Source: Nannocystis pusilla (lineage in GTDB: Bacteria; Myxococcota_A; Polyangia; Nannocystales; Nannocystaceae). Taken from it: 64,000 nucleotides of DNA. The DNA lies in the NCBI RefSeq assembly GCF_020073745.1, contig NZ_JAIRAU010000001.1, positions 496,001-560,000 on the forward strand, given 5' to 3'. A program made the translations under genes and the position numbers. A model generated the notes under the pieces. It did no database searches. It saw nothing but the letters and a program-made list of their open reading frames with translations, and was not told the DNA's origin. Every line of letters starts with the position of its first letter. The stretch's first letter is position 1. Positions 1 through 11,810 of this stretch are shown in pieces.

Positions 1-1
1 C

Positions 2-322
2 GGCGACGTGGCGCTGACGCCCGACGACGTGGCGCGGCTGGCGGCCCACTTCGGGCTCGCGGAGGAGGCGTTCGTGGCCCGCTACACGTGGCGCCGCGAG
101 GACGGGGCGACCTGCCTGATCGACCAGGGCGACCCGCTACGCTCGTGCGTGTTCCTCACGCCCGAGAACACGTGTGAAGTGCACGCGCTCAAGCCGACGC
201 AGTGCGTGGGCTTCCCGATGAAGTGGCGGCCGACCGACGCGCTCGAGATCTGCGCCGGGCTGCGCGCGGCGGCCGGGCTGCCGTACCCGACGCGGCGGAC
301 GATGAACCGGCGCACGGGGTGA
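2..322 (+). CDS. YkgJ-family cysteine cluster protein (5' end outside window)
   Basis: The frame is open to the left edge, so the N-terminus is missing. The visible part matches the second half of the YkgJ / zinc- or iron-chelating domain family (PF03692): a helix starting LTPDDVARLAAHFG, a Tyr-containing strand, then Cys residues at about 35, 47, 57 and 67, ending in the family's CEVHALKPTQCVGFP block. The first Cys cluster (usually CxxCxGxCC) would lie upstream. The family is thought to bind a metal through these cysteines; its substrate is unknown. The next gene starts 3 bp after the stop, so the two are probably co-transcribed. Confidence 0.8.
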   Translation, partial: GDVALTPDDVARLAAHFGLAEEAFVARYTWRREDGATCLIDQGDPLRSCVFLTPENTCEVHALKPTQCVGFPMKWRPTDALEICAGLRAAAGLPYPTRRTMNRRTG

Positions 323-325
323 GGC

Positions 326-943
326 GTGCGGCGCGAGCAGGACCTGTCCGCCGGGGCCGCGGCGCCGCTGTTCTGGGCGTTCACGCTGGTGTTCGCGGCG
401 ATGGTGCTGTCGCGGTTCGACGGCTTCGCGGCGCAGATCCCGGCGCAGGTCCACGTGGGGATGCTGTGGGCCGGCTGCCCGCTGCTGCTGCTCGCCGGGG
501 CGATCGAGGGCCGCATCGATCACGGCGAGCGCTCGCGCGAAACGCCGCTGTGGATGGCGATCGATTCGCGGCCGGTCCGCTACACGTTCACGCTGGCACT
601 CACGTACTTCGGTCTGGTGGCGCTGGCGGCGTTCGATGTCTCGCTCGGGGTGGTCGACCCGCGCGCGCCGGCGGAGTGGCCGCAAATGCAGCGGCTCCTG
701 TGGTTCGTCGGGTTCTCGTTCGGGATGAGCTTCGCCAACTACCTGGCCGCGGCCGGAGCGTTGATTCCGGGGCTGCGGGTGGTCACGGCGCCTTTTTCGC
801 GCCTGCCGACGGCGCTCGGTCTGGGGCTGCTCATGGCGCTCGGGCTCGGGCTCTCGGCGGCGGCGTTCGAGCTGCTGGCCCGCAGCGCGGAGATCCGCGC
901 AAACGTGGCGGACGCGGCCGCCCGCGTGTGGCAACCAGAGTAG
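326..943 (+). CDS. Hypothetical polytopic membrane protein
   Basis: This is a 205-residue protein with a GTG start directly after the YkgJ stop. Five hydrophobic stretches are visible at about residues 14-28, 44-60, 86-108, 124-147 and 161-184, so it is an inner-membrane protein. The loops are short, and the basic and acidic residues (EGRIDHGERSRE) cluster between segments 2 and 3. I recognise no catalytic motif or family. Tight coupling to the cysteine-cluster protein suggests a shared, undefined role. No terminator-like stem is obvious between it and the next gene. Confidence 0.7.
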   Translation: MRREQDLSAGAAAPLFWAFTLVFAAMVLSRFDGFAAQIPAQVHVGMLWAGCPLLLLAGAIEGRIDHGERSRETPLWMAIDSRPVRYTFTLALTYFGLVALAAFDVSLGVVDPRAPAEWPQMQRLLWFVGFSFGMSFANYLAAAGALIPGLRVVTAPFSRLPTALGLGLLMALGLGLSAAAFELLARSAEIRANVADAAARVWQPE

Positions 944-1098
944 CCGGCCGGCCTCGGCCCTGGCTGGCGACGGGTGTTGCGGCGCGGCCCGGGTTTCCAG
1001 GCGGTTTTTGAATAATTTCAGCGACAAGCGCGACGGCGCGGAGATTGAACAGGGCGCGGCATCCGGTCCAGCAGCGGACCACAAAAGGATCTTGAGCC

Positions 1099-1530
1099 AT
1101 GTCGATCATCACCCGCATCCGCACCCTCACCCTGACCGCCCTGGCCGCCGCGATCGTGGTCGCGCCCGGCTGTGACGATGCCGCCACGTACGAGGCGCTC
1201 GGCGTGACAGTCGAGGACCTCGAGACGATGTCCGCGGAGGAGCTCGACGCGCTCGACGCCGAGATGGCGCTCGGTGGGTTCGACCTGACCACCGAGCGGT
1301 TCGTGACCCACCGGCCGCACGAGCGTCCGGAGGGCATGAAGGAGCTCCGCATCCCGATCGTGTTCACTCACACGCAGGAGCCGGGCGCGGGCGAGGGTCT
1401 GACGATCCGGCCGCGCCCGACGCACGCCGGCGAGGTCCCCGCGGCGGCCACGGACGTGCTCGCGGCCGAGCCCGACGAGCCGCCCCCGTGTGACACGCAC
1501 GGCGAAGATGTCGAGTTCGCCGCGGAGTGA
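1099..1530 (+). CDS. Small acidic lipoprotein, unknown function
   Basis: The 143-residue product has a basic N-terminus, a hydrophobic core (TLTALAAAIVVAPG) and a cysteine at position 25 in a lipobox-like APGC context, so it is probably a lipoprotein. The mature part is acidic: VEDLETMSAEELDALDAEM forms a likely helix, followed by a Pro-rich tail with a single CDTHGED near the end. No enzymatic motif is visible. The ATG is preceded by AAAGGATCTTGAGCC, giving a reasonable Shine-Dalgarno. It lies 148 bp upstream of the zinc-protease/RimK pair on the same strand, but a functional link is not evident. Confidence 0.65.
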   Translation: MSIITRIRTLTLTALAAAIVVAPGCDDAATYEALGVTVEDLETMSAEELDALDAEMALGGFDLTTERFVTHRPHERPEGMKELRIPIVFTHTQEPGAGEGLTIRPRPTHAGEVPAAATDVLAAEPDEPPPCDTHGEDVEFAAE

Positions 1531-1678
1531 GCAGACACGTTCGCCTCCTCACCATCCCGTGAGGTCCCACGCCCCCCGTGCGCGCTACGTTGCGCCGGGG
1601 GGCGTCTGCTTGACCGTGTCATCGAGTTCGGGAAGCGTTAGCACTGGCGCCTGCGCCGACGAGGTGAAGCGAGTGGTG

Positions 1679-2131
1679 ATGACGACGCTCGGGGTCGATG
1701 CCCTGGTGGTGCTCGGTTGGCGCGAATGGGTCGCGTTGCCGGATCTGGGGATCGACGCGCTCAAGGTCAAGGTCGACACCGGCGCCCGCACCTCGGCACT
1801 GCACGCGTTCGGCGTGGAGAAGCTGCCCAACGCCAGGGTCCGCTTCCGCGTCCATCCCCATCAGTACGACGACGACGACGCGGTGGTGTCGGAGGCGGCG
1901 CTGGTCGACGAGCGCGTGGTCCGGACGTCGGGCGGCCACAGCGAGCTGCGCCCGGTGGTGCAGACGACGATCAAGGTCGGCCAGCACGAGTTCGGGGTCG
2001 AGTTGACGCTGTCGAACCGCGCGCTGCTCGGCTTTCGCATGCTGCTCGGGCGCGAGGCGGTGCGCGGCCGCTTCCTCGTCGACCCGATGCGGAGCTACTG
2101 TTGCGGTCACAAGCTGCGGAGGGTGTCGTGA
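1679..2131 (+). CDS. RimK-associated ATP-dependent zinc protease family protein
   Basis: The 150-residue product belongs to the PF05618 family that accompanies RimK. It shows the family's [13 protein letters not shown] start, the [13 protein letters not shown] block (D33-T34-G35, reminiscent of aspartic-protease flaps), [13 protein letters not shown] in the middle and the TLSNR...MLLGREA block near the C-terminus. In pseudomonads a related protein modulates RimK-dependent glutamylation of ribosomal protein S6. Its stop codon overlaps the rimK start by 4 bp (GTGA), implying translational coupling. Start choice is uncertain: GTG at 1673 or 1676 and ATG at 1679 are adjacent and in frame, with GAGG at 1661-1664; the ATG matches the usual family start. 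Confidence 0.85.
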   Translation: MTTLGVDALVVLGWREWVALPDLGIDALKVKVDTGARTSALHAFGVEKLPNARVRFRVHPHQYDDDDAVVSEAALVDERVVRTSGGHSELRPVVQTTIKVGQHEFGVELTLSNRALLGFRMLLGREAVRGRFLVDPMRSYCCGHKLRRVS

Positions 2132-3039
2132 AGATCGCGATCTTGTCGCGTGACGCGTCGCTGTACTCGACCAGTCGCCTCCGCGAAGCCGCGGAGCAGC
2201 GCGGGCACGAGGTGCAGGTGGTCGACTACCTGCGCTGCTACATGAACATCACGTCGAGCCGGCCGCACGTGGTCTACCACGGCGAAGACCTCAGGGACGT
2301 CGACGCGATCATCCCGCGGATCGGGGCGTCGAACACGTTCTACGGCACGGCGGTGGTCCGCCAGTTCGAGATGATGGGGGTGTTCACGCCGAACCGCTCG
2401 CAGGCGATCTCGCGCTCGCGCGACAAGCTGCGCTCGATGCAGATCCTGGCGGCGAAGGGCATCGGCCTGCCGATCACCGGGTTCGGCCACTCGATCAAGG
2501 ACATCGAGGGCCTGCTCGAGGTGATCGGCGGACCGCCGGTGGTGGTGAAGATGCTCGAGGGCACGCAGGGCATCGGCGTGGTCCTGGCCGATACGCCGGC
2601 GGCGGCCCGCAGCGTGATCGAGGCGTTCCGGGGGCTCGACGTCAACATCCTGGTGCAGGAGTTCGTGAAGGAGGCCGAGGGCGCCGATATCCGCGCGTTC
2701 GTGGTCGGCAACCGGGTGGTGGCGGCGATGAAGCGCCAGGGCGCTCCGGGCGAGTTCCGCTCGAACCTGCACCGCGGCGGGAAGGCGACGAAGATCAAGC
2801 TGACGCCCAAGGAGCGGTCGACGGCGGTCCGCGCGGCGTCGATCCTCGGGCTCAAGGTGGCAGGCGTCGATATCCTCCGCAGCCGCCGCGGGCCGGTGGT
2901 GCTCGAGGTCAACTCGTCGCCGGGGCTCGAGGGCATCGAGCGCACGACCGAGACCGACGTCGCCGACACGATCATCGCTTACATCGAGCGGTCGGTGGCG
3001 GGGACCGACAAGAAGAGCGAGACGCCCAGTCCTTACTGA
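2128..3039 (+). CDS. rimK: Ribosomal protein S6 glutamate ligase RimK
   Basis: The 303-residue ATP-grasp enzyme is the same size as E. coli RimK (300), which adds glutamates to the C-terminus of ribosomal protein S6. Visible elements are an N-terminal preATP-grasp fold ([18 protein letters not shown]), nucleotide-binding Lys141, a glycine-rich loop EGTQGIGV at 144-151, RGGKATKI at 216-223, and the metal-binding E260 and N262 in LEVNSSPG. It starts with GTG inside the stop of the zinc-protease gene. A 26-bp inverted repeat (3099-3201) lies 60 bp after the stop and may end transcription. RimK-like ligases can act on other peptides, so S6 as the substrate rests on the family and the neighbouring protease. 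Confidence 0.9.
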   Translation: MKIAILSRDASLYSTSRLREAAEQRGHEVQVVDYLRCYMNITSSRPHVVYHGEDLRDVDAIIPRIGASNTFYGTAVVRQFEMMGVFTPNRSQAISRSRDKLRSMQILAAKGIGLPITGFGHSIKDIEGLLEVIGGPPVVVKMLEGTQGIGVVLADTPAAARSVIEAFRGLDVNILVQEFVKEAEGADIRAFVVGNRVVAAMKRQGAPGEFRSNLHRGGKATKIKLTPKERSTAVRAASILGLKVAGVDILRSRRGPVVLEVNSSPGLEGIERTTETDVADTIIAYIERSVAGTDKKSETPSPY

Positions 3040-3098
3040 GGGCGGCGAGTCGGGGGCCGGGGGGTCTGGCCTCGCGAATTGCCGACTGCGCCTCGCGG

Positions 3099-3201
3099 GG
3101 GGTCCGGGGAAGGGTCGGCCGCGAGTTCAGCGTGCCGATGACCCCGACTTCGTCGTGGTCATCTTGCCCTCGTATTCGCGTCCGACCCTTCCCCGGACCC
3201 C
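3099..3201. repeat. 26-bp inverted repeat with nested hairpin
   Basis: Arms 3099-3124 and 3176-3201 are complementary over 26 bp with one mismatch (core GGGGTCCGGGGAAGGGTC). The 51-nt spacer contains a second stem, GATGACC at 3138-3144 against GGTCATC at 3157-3163, with CGAC/GTCG stacked inside. It sits between the convergent stops of rimK and atpE, so a bidirectional terminator or cruciform is plausible, but no T-run follows. Confidence 0.7.
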
Positions 3202-3320
3202 TGGCACGGCTGCAGCCGTGAGAGGCCGCCGCGCCGAGGTCGGCTTCGATGCGAGGTTGTCTTGTGGAGCAGATCGGCTGCGCCTGTTCGGCGGCCAGGG
3301 CTGGCCGCCGAACAGACGCT

Positions 3321-3460
3321 TCTCGCGTCATGACGGCGCGGCCTTCAGCGCGGCGAGTTGTTAGCGCGGCGAGGCGTTCGCGTCATGGCGCGGTGCTTCA
3401 GCGCGGCGAGCCTTTAGCGAGGCGAGCCTTCGACCGCGGCGAGTCGTTCGCGTCATGGCG
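3321..3460. repeat. Degenerate direct repeats
   Basis: The phrase TCGCGTCATGRCG recurs at about 3322, 3378 and 3449, each followed by copies of CAGCGCGGCGAG or a variant (AGCGAGGCGAG, ACCGCGGCGAG). Unit lengths differ (about 54 and 71 bp), so this is a decayed tandem array rather than a regular satellite. No coding meaning is apparent. Confidence 0.5.
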
Positions 3461-3560
3461 GGGTGACATGGCCGAGGGGACAGGACCCAAGCACGAAGCC
3501 CCGCGGACCGGGGGGTCCGAGGGGCGCGTGGGGTGCCGAAGAGCGCGGCGTGGGCCGGGC

Positions 3561-3893
3561 TCAGCCGCCGATGGTCGGGGCGATGTTGCCGCCGAGGGTG
3601 AAGGCGATGATGAGGGCGAAGATGACCAGCGACTCGATGAAGGCGAGGCCGAGGAGCATCGGGACGAGGACCTTGCCGGCGCTGTTGGGGTTGCGGCAGA
3701 TGCCCTCGAGGGCGGAGGCGACGGCGCGGCCCTGGCCCAGGCCGCCGCCGAGGGCGGCGAGGCCGATGGCGACCGCCATGGCGAAGCCGTAGATCGAGCG
3801 CTCGGAGCCGGAGGTCTCGGCGGGGGCAGCGAGGACGATCGCGGGGACGAGGAAGGTGAACAGGAAGGAGGCGATCTTGGTGATGTTGCGCAT
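3561..3893 (-). CDS. atpE: ATP synthase F0 subunit c
   Basis: The 110-residue proteolipid forms the c-ring of the F0 motor. Residues 1-23 look like an extra N-terminal signal segment (MRNITKIASFLFTFLVPAIV...). Two helices follow: helix 1 carries GGGLGQGRAVASALEG, with Gln54, and the polar loop is CRNPNSAGK. Helix 2 has the ion-binding Glu87 in AFIESLVIF. Gln54, Glu87 and Ser88 occupy the positions of Gln32, Glu65 and Ser66 of the sodium-type Ilyobacter ring, but the next position is Leu instead of Thr, so ion specificity is open. It is the last gene of the atpZ-atpI-atpB-atpE run. Confidence 0.95.
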   Translation of the reverse strand: MRNITKIASFLFTFLVPAIVLAAPAETSGSERSIYGFAMAVAIGLAALGGGLGQGRAVASALEGICRNPNSAGKVLVPMLLGLAFIESLVIFALIIAFTLGGNIAPTIGG

Positions 3894-3934
3894 GGGACAG
3901 CTCCGAAACGGCCAGGGCCGCGAGGTCAGGGGGC

Positions 3935-4723
3935 TCAGTGCTCTTCGGCGTGCTCGACGGCGAGGCCGATGAAGATGATGGTCAACAGGGTGAAGACGAG
4001 GGTCTGGACGATGGCGACGACGGTGCCCAGCAGCAGGAACGGCAGCGGGACCAGCAGCGGCACCATCAGGGCGACCACGCCGACGACCTTGTGGTCGGCG
4101 ACGATGTTACCGGTGAGGCGCAAGGACAGCGAGACCGGACGGGCGATGTGGCTGACGATCTCGATCGGCAGGAAGAGGAAGAACAGCCACGGGAAGCCGC
4201 CGATCTTCGGGCCGAGGAAGTGGGCGAGGTAGCCGAAGCCGTTCCGCACCACGCCGGCGACGTTGTAGACGATGAAGACGATCAGCGCGAAGACGAGGTT
4301 GGTCTTCAGCGTGTCGGTCGGCGGCAACATGCCGGGGATCAGGCCCTGGATGTTGCAGACGAAGATGAACAGCGCCAGCGTGCCGGTGAGCGGGAGGAAC
4401 CGCTTGGCGTCCTCCTCACCCATGACGTCGGCCGAGAGGTTGTAGACGGCGCCGACGAAGCCGTCGACCATCGCCGCCAGGCCGAAGTTGCGCGGCGGGA
4501 TCACCCCGCGCGAGCTGTCTTGCAAGCTGGCGCGGTAGCGCAGCGCGGCGATGATCAGGAACACGAAGGCGAGGACGGCCCCCGCGACGTGCACCAGCGT
4601 GAAGTGCGTGGCACCGAAGATCAGGAACGCCTTGTCACGGGCCAGATGCTCGGCGGCGCTGGACTCCAGGTGGGCCCAGAACTCGGGCATCAGGAGCGTG
4701 TACCAACTGTCGTGATCACCCAT
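3935..4723 (-). CDS. atpB: ATP synthase F0 subunit a
   Basis: This 262-residue membrane subunit provides the half-channels that feed ions to the c-ring. The essential arginine is visible as R202 in SLSLRLTGNIVADH, and five to six hydrophobic helices cover residues 40-262. The N-terminal 35 residues are polar. The gene starts 2 bp after the stop of the atpI-like gene and ends 41 bp before atpE, so the four F0-related genes form one operon. The b subunit and all F1 genes are absent from the window, so the ATP synthase genes are split between loci. Confidence 0.95.
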   Translation of the reverse strand: MGDHDSWYTLLMPEFWAHLESSAAEHLARDKAFLIFGATHFTLVHVAGAVLAFVFLIIAALRYRASLQDSSRGVIPPRNFGLAAMVDGFVGAVYNLSADVMGEEDAKRFLPLTGTLALFIFVCNIQGLIPGMLPPTDTLKTNLVFALIVFIVYNVAGVVRNGFGYLAHFLGPKIGGFPWLFFLFLPIEIVSHIARPVSLSLRLTGNIVADHKVVGVVALMVPLLVPLPFLLLGTVVAIVQTLVFTLLTIIFIGLAVEHAEEH

Positions 4724-4725
4724 GT

Positions 4726-5142
4726 TCAGGCGTCCGGTTCGGGATCGTCGCTTGAGAGGTCCGCGCGGCTCTGAAGCGCCGCCAGGCAGAAGGCGGCCAA
4801 CGCCGCCAGGACCCCTGCTGCGAGCCCCTCAGGTCGGCCGGGCATGTACCAAAGGACGGCGACGGTCGCAAGAGCAGCGACCGGCCAGCGCACCAGTGCA
4901 AGCCCCGCTCCGCCGCCGCCGCCGGGGCCCCGCTGCGGGTCGGCCTGGACCTCGGCCACCAGACGCACCACGGCCCGCGCGAGCGATGCGAGGTTGAGGA
5001 GGCCGATCGCGGCCCCGGCGACGACGCTCCACGCCTGCTCCGCGCCCGCCAGCGCGCCGGCCAGACCGGCCGCGATCGCGGTGAGCGTGAGCGTCCACAA
5101 ATACACGCGACGCCGCACGAGATCCCAGGTGGCGGGGCGCAC
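4726..5142 (-). CDS. atpI: ATP synthase subunit I (AtpI-type)
   Basis: The 138-residue small membrane protein lies directly upstream of atpB. Four hydrophobic segments are visible: VYLWTLTLTAIAAGLAGALAG, WSVVAGAAIGLLNLASLARA, LVRWPVAALATVAVLWYMPG and GLAAGVLAALAAFCLAAL. Size, topology and position fit ATP synthase subunit I (PF03899), a chaperone-like factor for c-ring assembly. The reading frame continues upstream, but the GTG at 5142, 2 bp after the stop of the preceding atp gene, gives the expected length. A Gly-rich cytoplasmic loop (PQRGPGGGGGAG) is unusual. The tail is acidic. Confidence 0.75.
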   Translation of the reverse strand: MRPATWDLVRRRVYLWTLTLTAIAAGLAGALAGAEQAWSVVAGAAIGLLNLASLARAVVRLVAEVQADPQRGPGGGGGAGLALVRWPVAALATVAVLWYMPGRPEGLAAGVLAALAAFCLAALQSRADLSSDDPEPDA

Positions 5143-5144
5143 GG

Positions 5145-5453
5145 CTAGCGGACCTCGGGGTCGTCGGTCGACTCGTGACTTTGCCCCGCAGCAGCCCGCT
5201 CCTCGGCCTCGATGCGGGCGCTGAACTTGCGGGCCGTGCGGAACACCGCCAGCCCCGCGGCGCCGATGCCGACGCCGAGGCCGATGTACGTGGTCCACGG
5301 GGCCCAGTGCGTGACGTGGCGCTCGAGGTACATGCCGCCGAACGCCCCGATGGCGATGGCGACGGCCATCTCGATGCCGACCGAGCCGGCTTCGGCGAGC
5401 TGGAACCACCGCGCTTGCTTGAGCAGCGGCTCTCTCTTGCGGCGCTCGGTCAT
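5145..5453 (-). CDS. AtpZ/AtpQ-type F0F1-associated membrane protein
   Basis: The 102-residue protein has two transmembrane hairpins, SVGIEMAVAIAIGAFGGMYLE and TTYIGLGVGIGAAGLAVFRTA, with a basic start and a charged C-terminal tail. This matches the ATPase gene 1 / AtpZ family (PF09527), usually encoded at the head of atp operons, where it is linked to AtpI. The ATG at 5453 lies 11 bp after the hemL stop, so transcription probably runs from hemL into the F0 genes. Its exact role (Mg2+ or Ca2+ transport, or c-ring assembly) is debated for the family. Confidence 0.8.
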   Translation of the reverse strand: MTERRKREPLLKQARWFQLAEAGSVGIEMAVAIAIGAFGGMYLERHVTHWAPWTTYIGLGVGIGAAGLAVFRTARKFSARIEAEERAAAGQSHESTDDPEVR

Positions 5454-5464
5454 GGGGAGATCGG

Positions 5465-6814
5465 TCAGCCGTAGCGGCGAGCGACCGCGGCGAAGGCGGC
5501 CTCGGCGGCGGCGAGGGTGTGTTCGACGGCGACGGCGTCGTGGGCGGCCGAGACAAAGCTGGCCTCGAATTGCGAGGGCGCCAGGTAGACGCCGCAGGTC
5601 AGCATCTCGCGGTGAAACTCGGCGAACGCGGCGAGGTCGCTGGCCCTGGCGTCGTCGTAGTCGTGGACCTCGCCGCCGCGGAAGAACCCGGTGAACATGG
5701 CGCCGACGCGGTTCATCACCACCGGGACGCCGGCCCTGGCGGCCCGCGCGGACAGGCCGGCGGCGAGGGTGGCGGAGGTCTCCGCGAGCGCGGGGTAGAT
5801 GTCGTCGCGGGCGAGGACCTGCAGGGTGGCGAGGCCGGCGGCCACGGCGACCGGGTTCCCGCTGAGCGTGCCGGCCTGGTACACCGGGCCGAGCGGGGCG
5901 ACGTGCTGCATGATGTCGCGGCGACCGCCGTAGGCGCCGACCGGCAGGCCGCCGCCGACGATCTTGCCGAGGCAGACGAGGTCGGGGGTGACGCCGTAGC
6001 GCTGCGAGGCGCCGCCGAGGGCGACGCGGAAGCCGGTCATGACCTCGTCGAACACCAGGACCACGCCCTCGCGGGTGCACAGGTCGCGCAGGGCCTGGAG
6101 GTAGCCGGGGCGCGGGGGCACGCAGCCCATGTTCCCGGGGACAGGTTCGACGATGATCGCGGCGACGTGGCCGCGGTGCTGCTCGAGGACCTGCTCGACC
6201 GCGTCGACGCTGTTGAACGGGACGGTGAGGGTGTCGGCGACGGTGGCCGCGGGCACGCCCTCGCTGCCGGGGATGCCGAGCGTGGCGGCGCCCGAGCCGG
6301 CGGCGACCAGGAGGAAGTCGGCGTGGCCGTGGTAGCCGCCGTCGATCTTGACGATCTTGCTGCGGCCGGTGAACCCGCGGGCCAGGCGCAGCGCGCTCAT
6401 GGTCGCCTCGGTGCCCGAGGAGACCAGGCGGACCATGCCGCCGTGCAGCGCCGGAACCAGCCTGGCCAGCAGCTCGGCGAACTCGACCTCACCGGCCGTA
6501 CATGCCCCGAAGGACAGGCCGTCGCGGGCCGCGCGGCAGACGGCGTCGACGACCTCGGGGTGGGCGTGGCCGAGGATCGCCGGGCCCCAGGTGCCGACGT
6601 AGTCGACGAGGGTGACGCCGTCCTCGGTGAGCAGGTAGGGCCCGCGGGCGGCGCGGATGAACGGCGGGTCGCCGCCGACGGCCTTGAAGGCGCGCACCGG
6701 GCTGTTGACGCCGCCGGGGATGACGAACTGGGCGGCGTTGAACAGCGCGCGGCTGCGGGCGCCGGCGCGGCCGTCGCCGGGGATCTGGGTCCAGAACTCG
6801 GGCGGTGTCGTCAT
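5465..6814 (-). CDS. hemL: Glutamate-1-semialdehyde 2,1-aminomutase
   Basis: The 449-residue PLP enzyme converts glutamate-1-semialdehyde to 5-aminolevulinate in the C5 haem pathway. Visible are [15 protein letters not shown] at 132-146 (phosphate binding), the GGYHGHAD block at 159-166, DEVMTGFR at 256-263 and the PLP lysine K284 in [17 protein letters not shown]. Length and start ([10 protein letters not shown]) are normal. The 58-bp gap to gyrA upstream holds a dispersed palindromic element (6821-6838) that overlaps the likely AAAGGA ribosome-binding site. It is followed by atpZ after 11 bp. Confidence 0.95.
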   Translation of the reverse strand: MTTPPEFWTQIPGDGRAGARSRALFNAAQFVIPGGVNSPVRAFKAVGGDPPFIRAARGPYLLTEDGVTLVDYVGTWGPAILGHAHPEVVDAVCRAARDGLSFGACTAGEVEFAELLARLVPALHGGMVRLVSSGTEATMSALRLARGFTGRSKIVKIDGGYHGHADFLLVAAGSGAATLGIPGSEGVPAATVADTLTVPFNSVDAVEQVLEQHRGHVAAIIVEPVPGNMGCVPPRPGYLQALRDLCTREGVVLVFDEVMTGFRVALGGASQRYGVTPDLVCLGKIVGGGLPVGAYGGRRDIMQHVAPLGPVYQAGTLSGNPVAVAAGLATLQVLARDDIYPALAETSATLAAGLSARAARAGVPVVMNRVGAMFTGFFRGGEVHDYDDARASDLAAFAEFHREMLTCGVYLAPSQFEASFVSAAHDAVAVEHTLAAAEAAFAAVARRYG

Positions 6815-6820
6815 CGGGAG

Positions 6821-6838
6821 CAGGTCCTTTGGGGCATG
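6821..6838. repeat. Palindromic element over the hemL ribosome-binding region
   Basis: CAGGTCC-TTTG-GGGCATG is one imperfect 7+4+7 copy of the dispersed element. It ends 7 bp before the hemL ATG. Read on the minus strand, it contains AAAGGA, the best Shine-Dalgarno candidate, so a folded transcript could hide it. The regulatory role is inference. Confidence 0.55.
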
Positions 6839-6872
6839 TTCTCGGGGCCAGATGAGCGGCGGCCCCGGGCGG

Positions 6873-9458
<2,586 letters not shown>

Positions 9459-9828
9459 ACGCCGTGAGGGGCGGGAGGATAGCGCGGGCCTGCCGACGCG
9501 GCTACGCGCTTTTGCAGGCCGCTGCGGGCCGCGGCGGCGCCTCCCGCGCTGAGCCGCCTGGAGGCCGCTCGCAGGCCCGCAGCGGTGGTCTGCGAGGTGT
9601 CGCCGGAGATGCGCCCGCTCACGTCGCGACGCGCCGACCTCAGGCGGGAAATTCACGAGCAAGAACGACGTTTTGCCGGCCGGGTGCGACGTCTGCCACG
9701 CGCGGTGGGGGATCGCCAGGCGGGAATGGGCGGGCCCGGCCCCGCGGTTATTCACGCGGCCGGGGGGCCCGTTCCGGCTTGTACGGCCCCCCGGCCTGCC
9801 ACAGCATCGAAAATGAGGAGGTACCGGA
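9459..9828. other. Divergent intergenic region of gyrA and the attachment-type gene
   Basis: About 370 bp without a convincing gene. It must hold the promoters of gyrA (minus) and of the gene at 9829 (plus). The only clear structure is the perfect hairpin at 9758-9796. Confidence 0.5.
9758..9796. other. Perfect 12-bp GC stem in a 5' leader
   Basis: GGCCGGGGGGCC at 9758-9769 is exactly complementary to GGCCCCCCGGCC at 9785-9796, with a 15-nt loop. It lies 32 bp before the ATG at 9829 and between divergent genes, so it cannot end either neighbour. It may be an attenuator or a 5' stabilising stem. Confidence 0.5.
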
Positions 9829-10260
9829 ATGGAATCGACCTGGTTCGTCGTCGCGGATCGCAGTCAGGCCCTGCTCTTCGAGGTCAACGGCTCGCGCATG
9901 AAGCCCACGCTGACCCCGATCGAGACGCTCGCGAGTCCGGAGCGACCGCGCTACGAGCGGCGCGGCGGCCAGAGCAGCTCGTCGGGCCGGCGCGACCTGG
10001 TGAGCGAGACCCGCGGCGCGGCCGAGGAGCAGGACTCGAAGTTCGTGCGCCAGATCGTCGAGCGGCTGACGCAGGCCCAGCACCAGCGTCAGTTCGGCCG
10101 CCTCGTGATCGCGGCCCCGGCCGACTTCGTCGGCCGCATGCGCGAGGTCGCCAGGGGCTCGCTGCAGAAGGCGGTCGTCCGCGAGATCATCGGCGACTAC
10201 ACCAACGACTCGGTCCAGGCGCTGCAAGAGCGGGCGCGCCGCCACGAGTGGCTGCACTGA
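9829..10260 (+). CDS. Host-attachment / baeRF-type protein
   Basis: The 143-residue protein matches the Host_attach family (PF10116), named from Agrobacterium attachment mutants and related to archaeo-eukaryotic release-factor folds. Visible blocks are [18 protein letters not shown] at the start, [49 protein letters not shown] and [23 protein letters not shown] true role in host attachment is doubtful in a free-living myxobacterium; a ribosome-linked stress role is possible. A strong Shine-Dalgarno GAGGAGGT lies at 9814-9821. The gene ends before a strong bidirectional hairpin at 10282-10315. Confidence 0.8.
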   Translation: MESTWFVVADRSQALLFEVNGSRMKPTLTPIETLASPERPRYERRGGQSSSSGRRDLVSETRGAAEEQDSKFVRQIVERLTQAQHQRQFGRLVIAAPADFVGRMREVARGSLQKAVVREIIGDYTNDSVQALQERARRHEWLH

Positions 10261-10281
10261 GTCGGTCTCTGAAGACATGAA

Positions 10282-10315
10282 AGAAGGGACAGGTCCTCGG
10301 GGACCTGTCCCTTCT
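10282..10315. terminator. Bidirectional hairpin made of a perfect palindromic element
   Basis: AGAAGGGACAGGTCC at 10282-10296 pairs perfectly with 10301-10315 across a TCGG loop (15 bp). It lies between the convergent genes ending at 10260 and 10340. CTTCT follows the stem on the plus strand. This is the best-conserved copy of the dispersed element family. Confidence 0.8.
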
Positions 10316-10339
10316 CGCTTTCGGCGGCGGCGCGGCCGG

Positions 10340-11365
<1,026 letters not shown>

Positions 11366-11630
11366 TGGGTCCTCCCCCGCGCGGTCGCGGGCGGAAGGAC
11401 TCTACGGGCGACTGGAGCCGGTCTGACGGCCGCCGGCCCGATCGTGGCCGGGTCGGTCGATCCTCTGTCCGGGCGGGGCGCGGGCGGACTCGGCCGTCAG
11501 CGCAACGCGCGGTCTTCAGTCGGAGATGGAAGCACAGGGGCCCGTGAGGGCCGGGAAGCTGGCCGCCCGGGCGCGGCCATGGAGTGAGAGCAGGGGCGGG
11601 TTTGCCGTTCCGGGGGCGGTAGACAGCAGT
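11366..11630. other. Intergenic region upstream of the aldo/keto reductase
   Basis: No supported gene. Open frames here are short and out of character; it presumably contains the aldo/keto reductase promoter. Confidence 0.4.
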
Positions 11631-11810
11631 CTAGGCGCTGTCGCGGCGGGCGCCGAGCTTGCCGGGAGCGGCGGGAGCGGGCACTTCGGCGCTGTCGTTG
11701 GCCGGCCAGGTGTGGGCAAGCCCCAGAGCCAGGCGGGCACCGACCTGCGGAAAGGCGTATTGCACCTTGAGGCACAGGTAAACCCAGGGAACTTCGGTCT
11801 TCGCGGACAT
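11631..11810 (-). CDS. Possible small protein, unknown
   Basis: The 59-codon frame starts at an ATG preceded by CTGGAG at good spacing. It encodes MSAKTEVPWVYLCLKVQYA..., with an aromatic first half and a Pro/Ala-rich tail. Upstream of it (about 11816-11930) base composition is visibly less GC-rich than the rest of the window. No family is recognised. It could be a real small protein, a remnant or chance; the evidence is only the ribosome-binding site and the frame. Confidence 0.35.
   Translation of the reverse strand: MSAKTEVPWVYLCLKVQYAFPQVGARLALGLAHTWPANDSAEVPAPAAPGKLGARRDSA

Larger units (their letters stand above)
3040..3560. other. Non-coding gap between convergent rimK and atpE
   Basis: No credible gene is visible. 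The gap holds the long inverted repeat at 3099-3201, a degenerate tandem array at 3321-3460, and at 3466-3484 a weak match to the dispersed palindromic element (GACATGGCC...GGGGACAGG). Confidence 0.6.
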
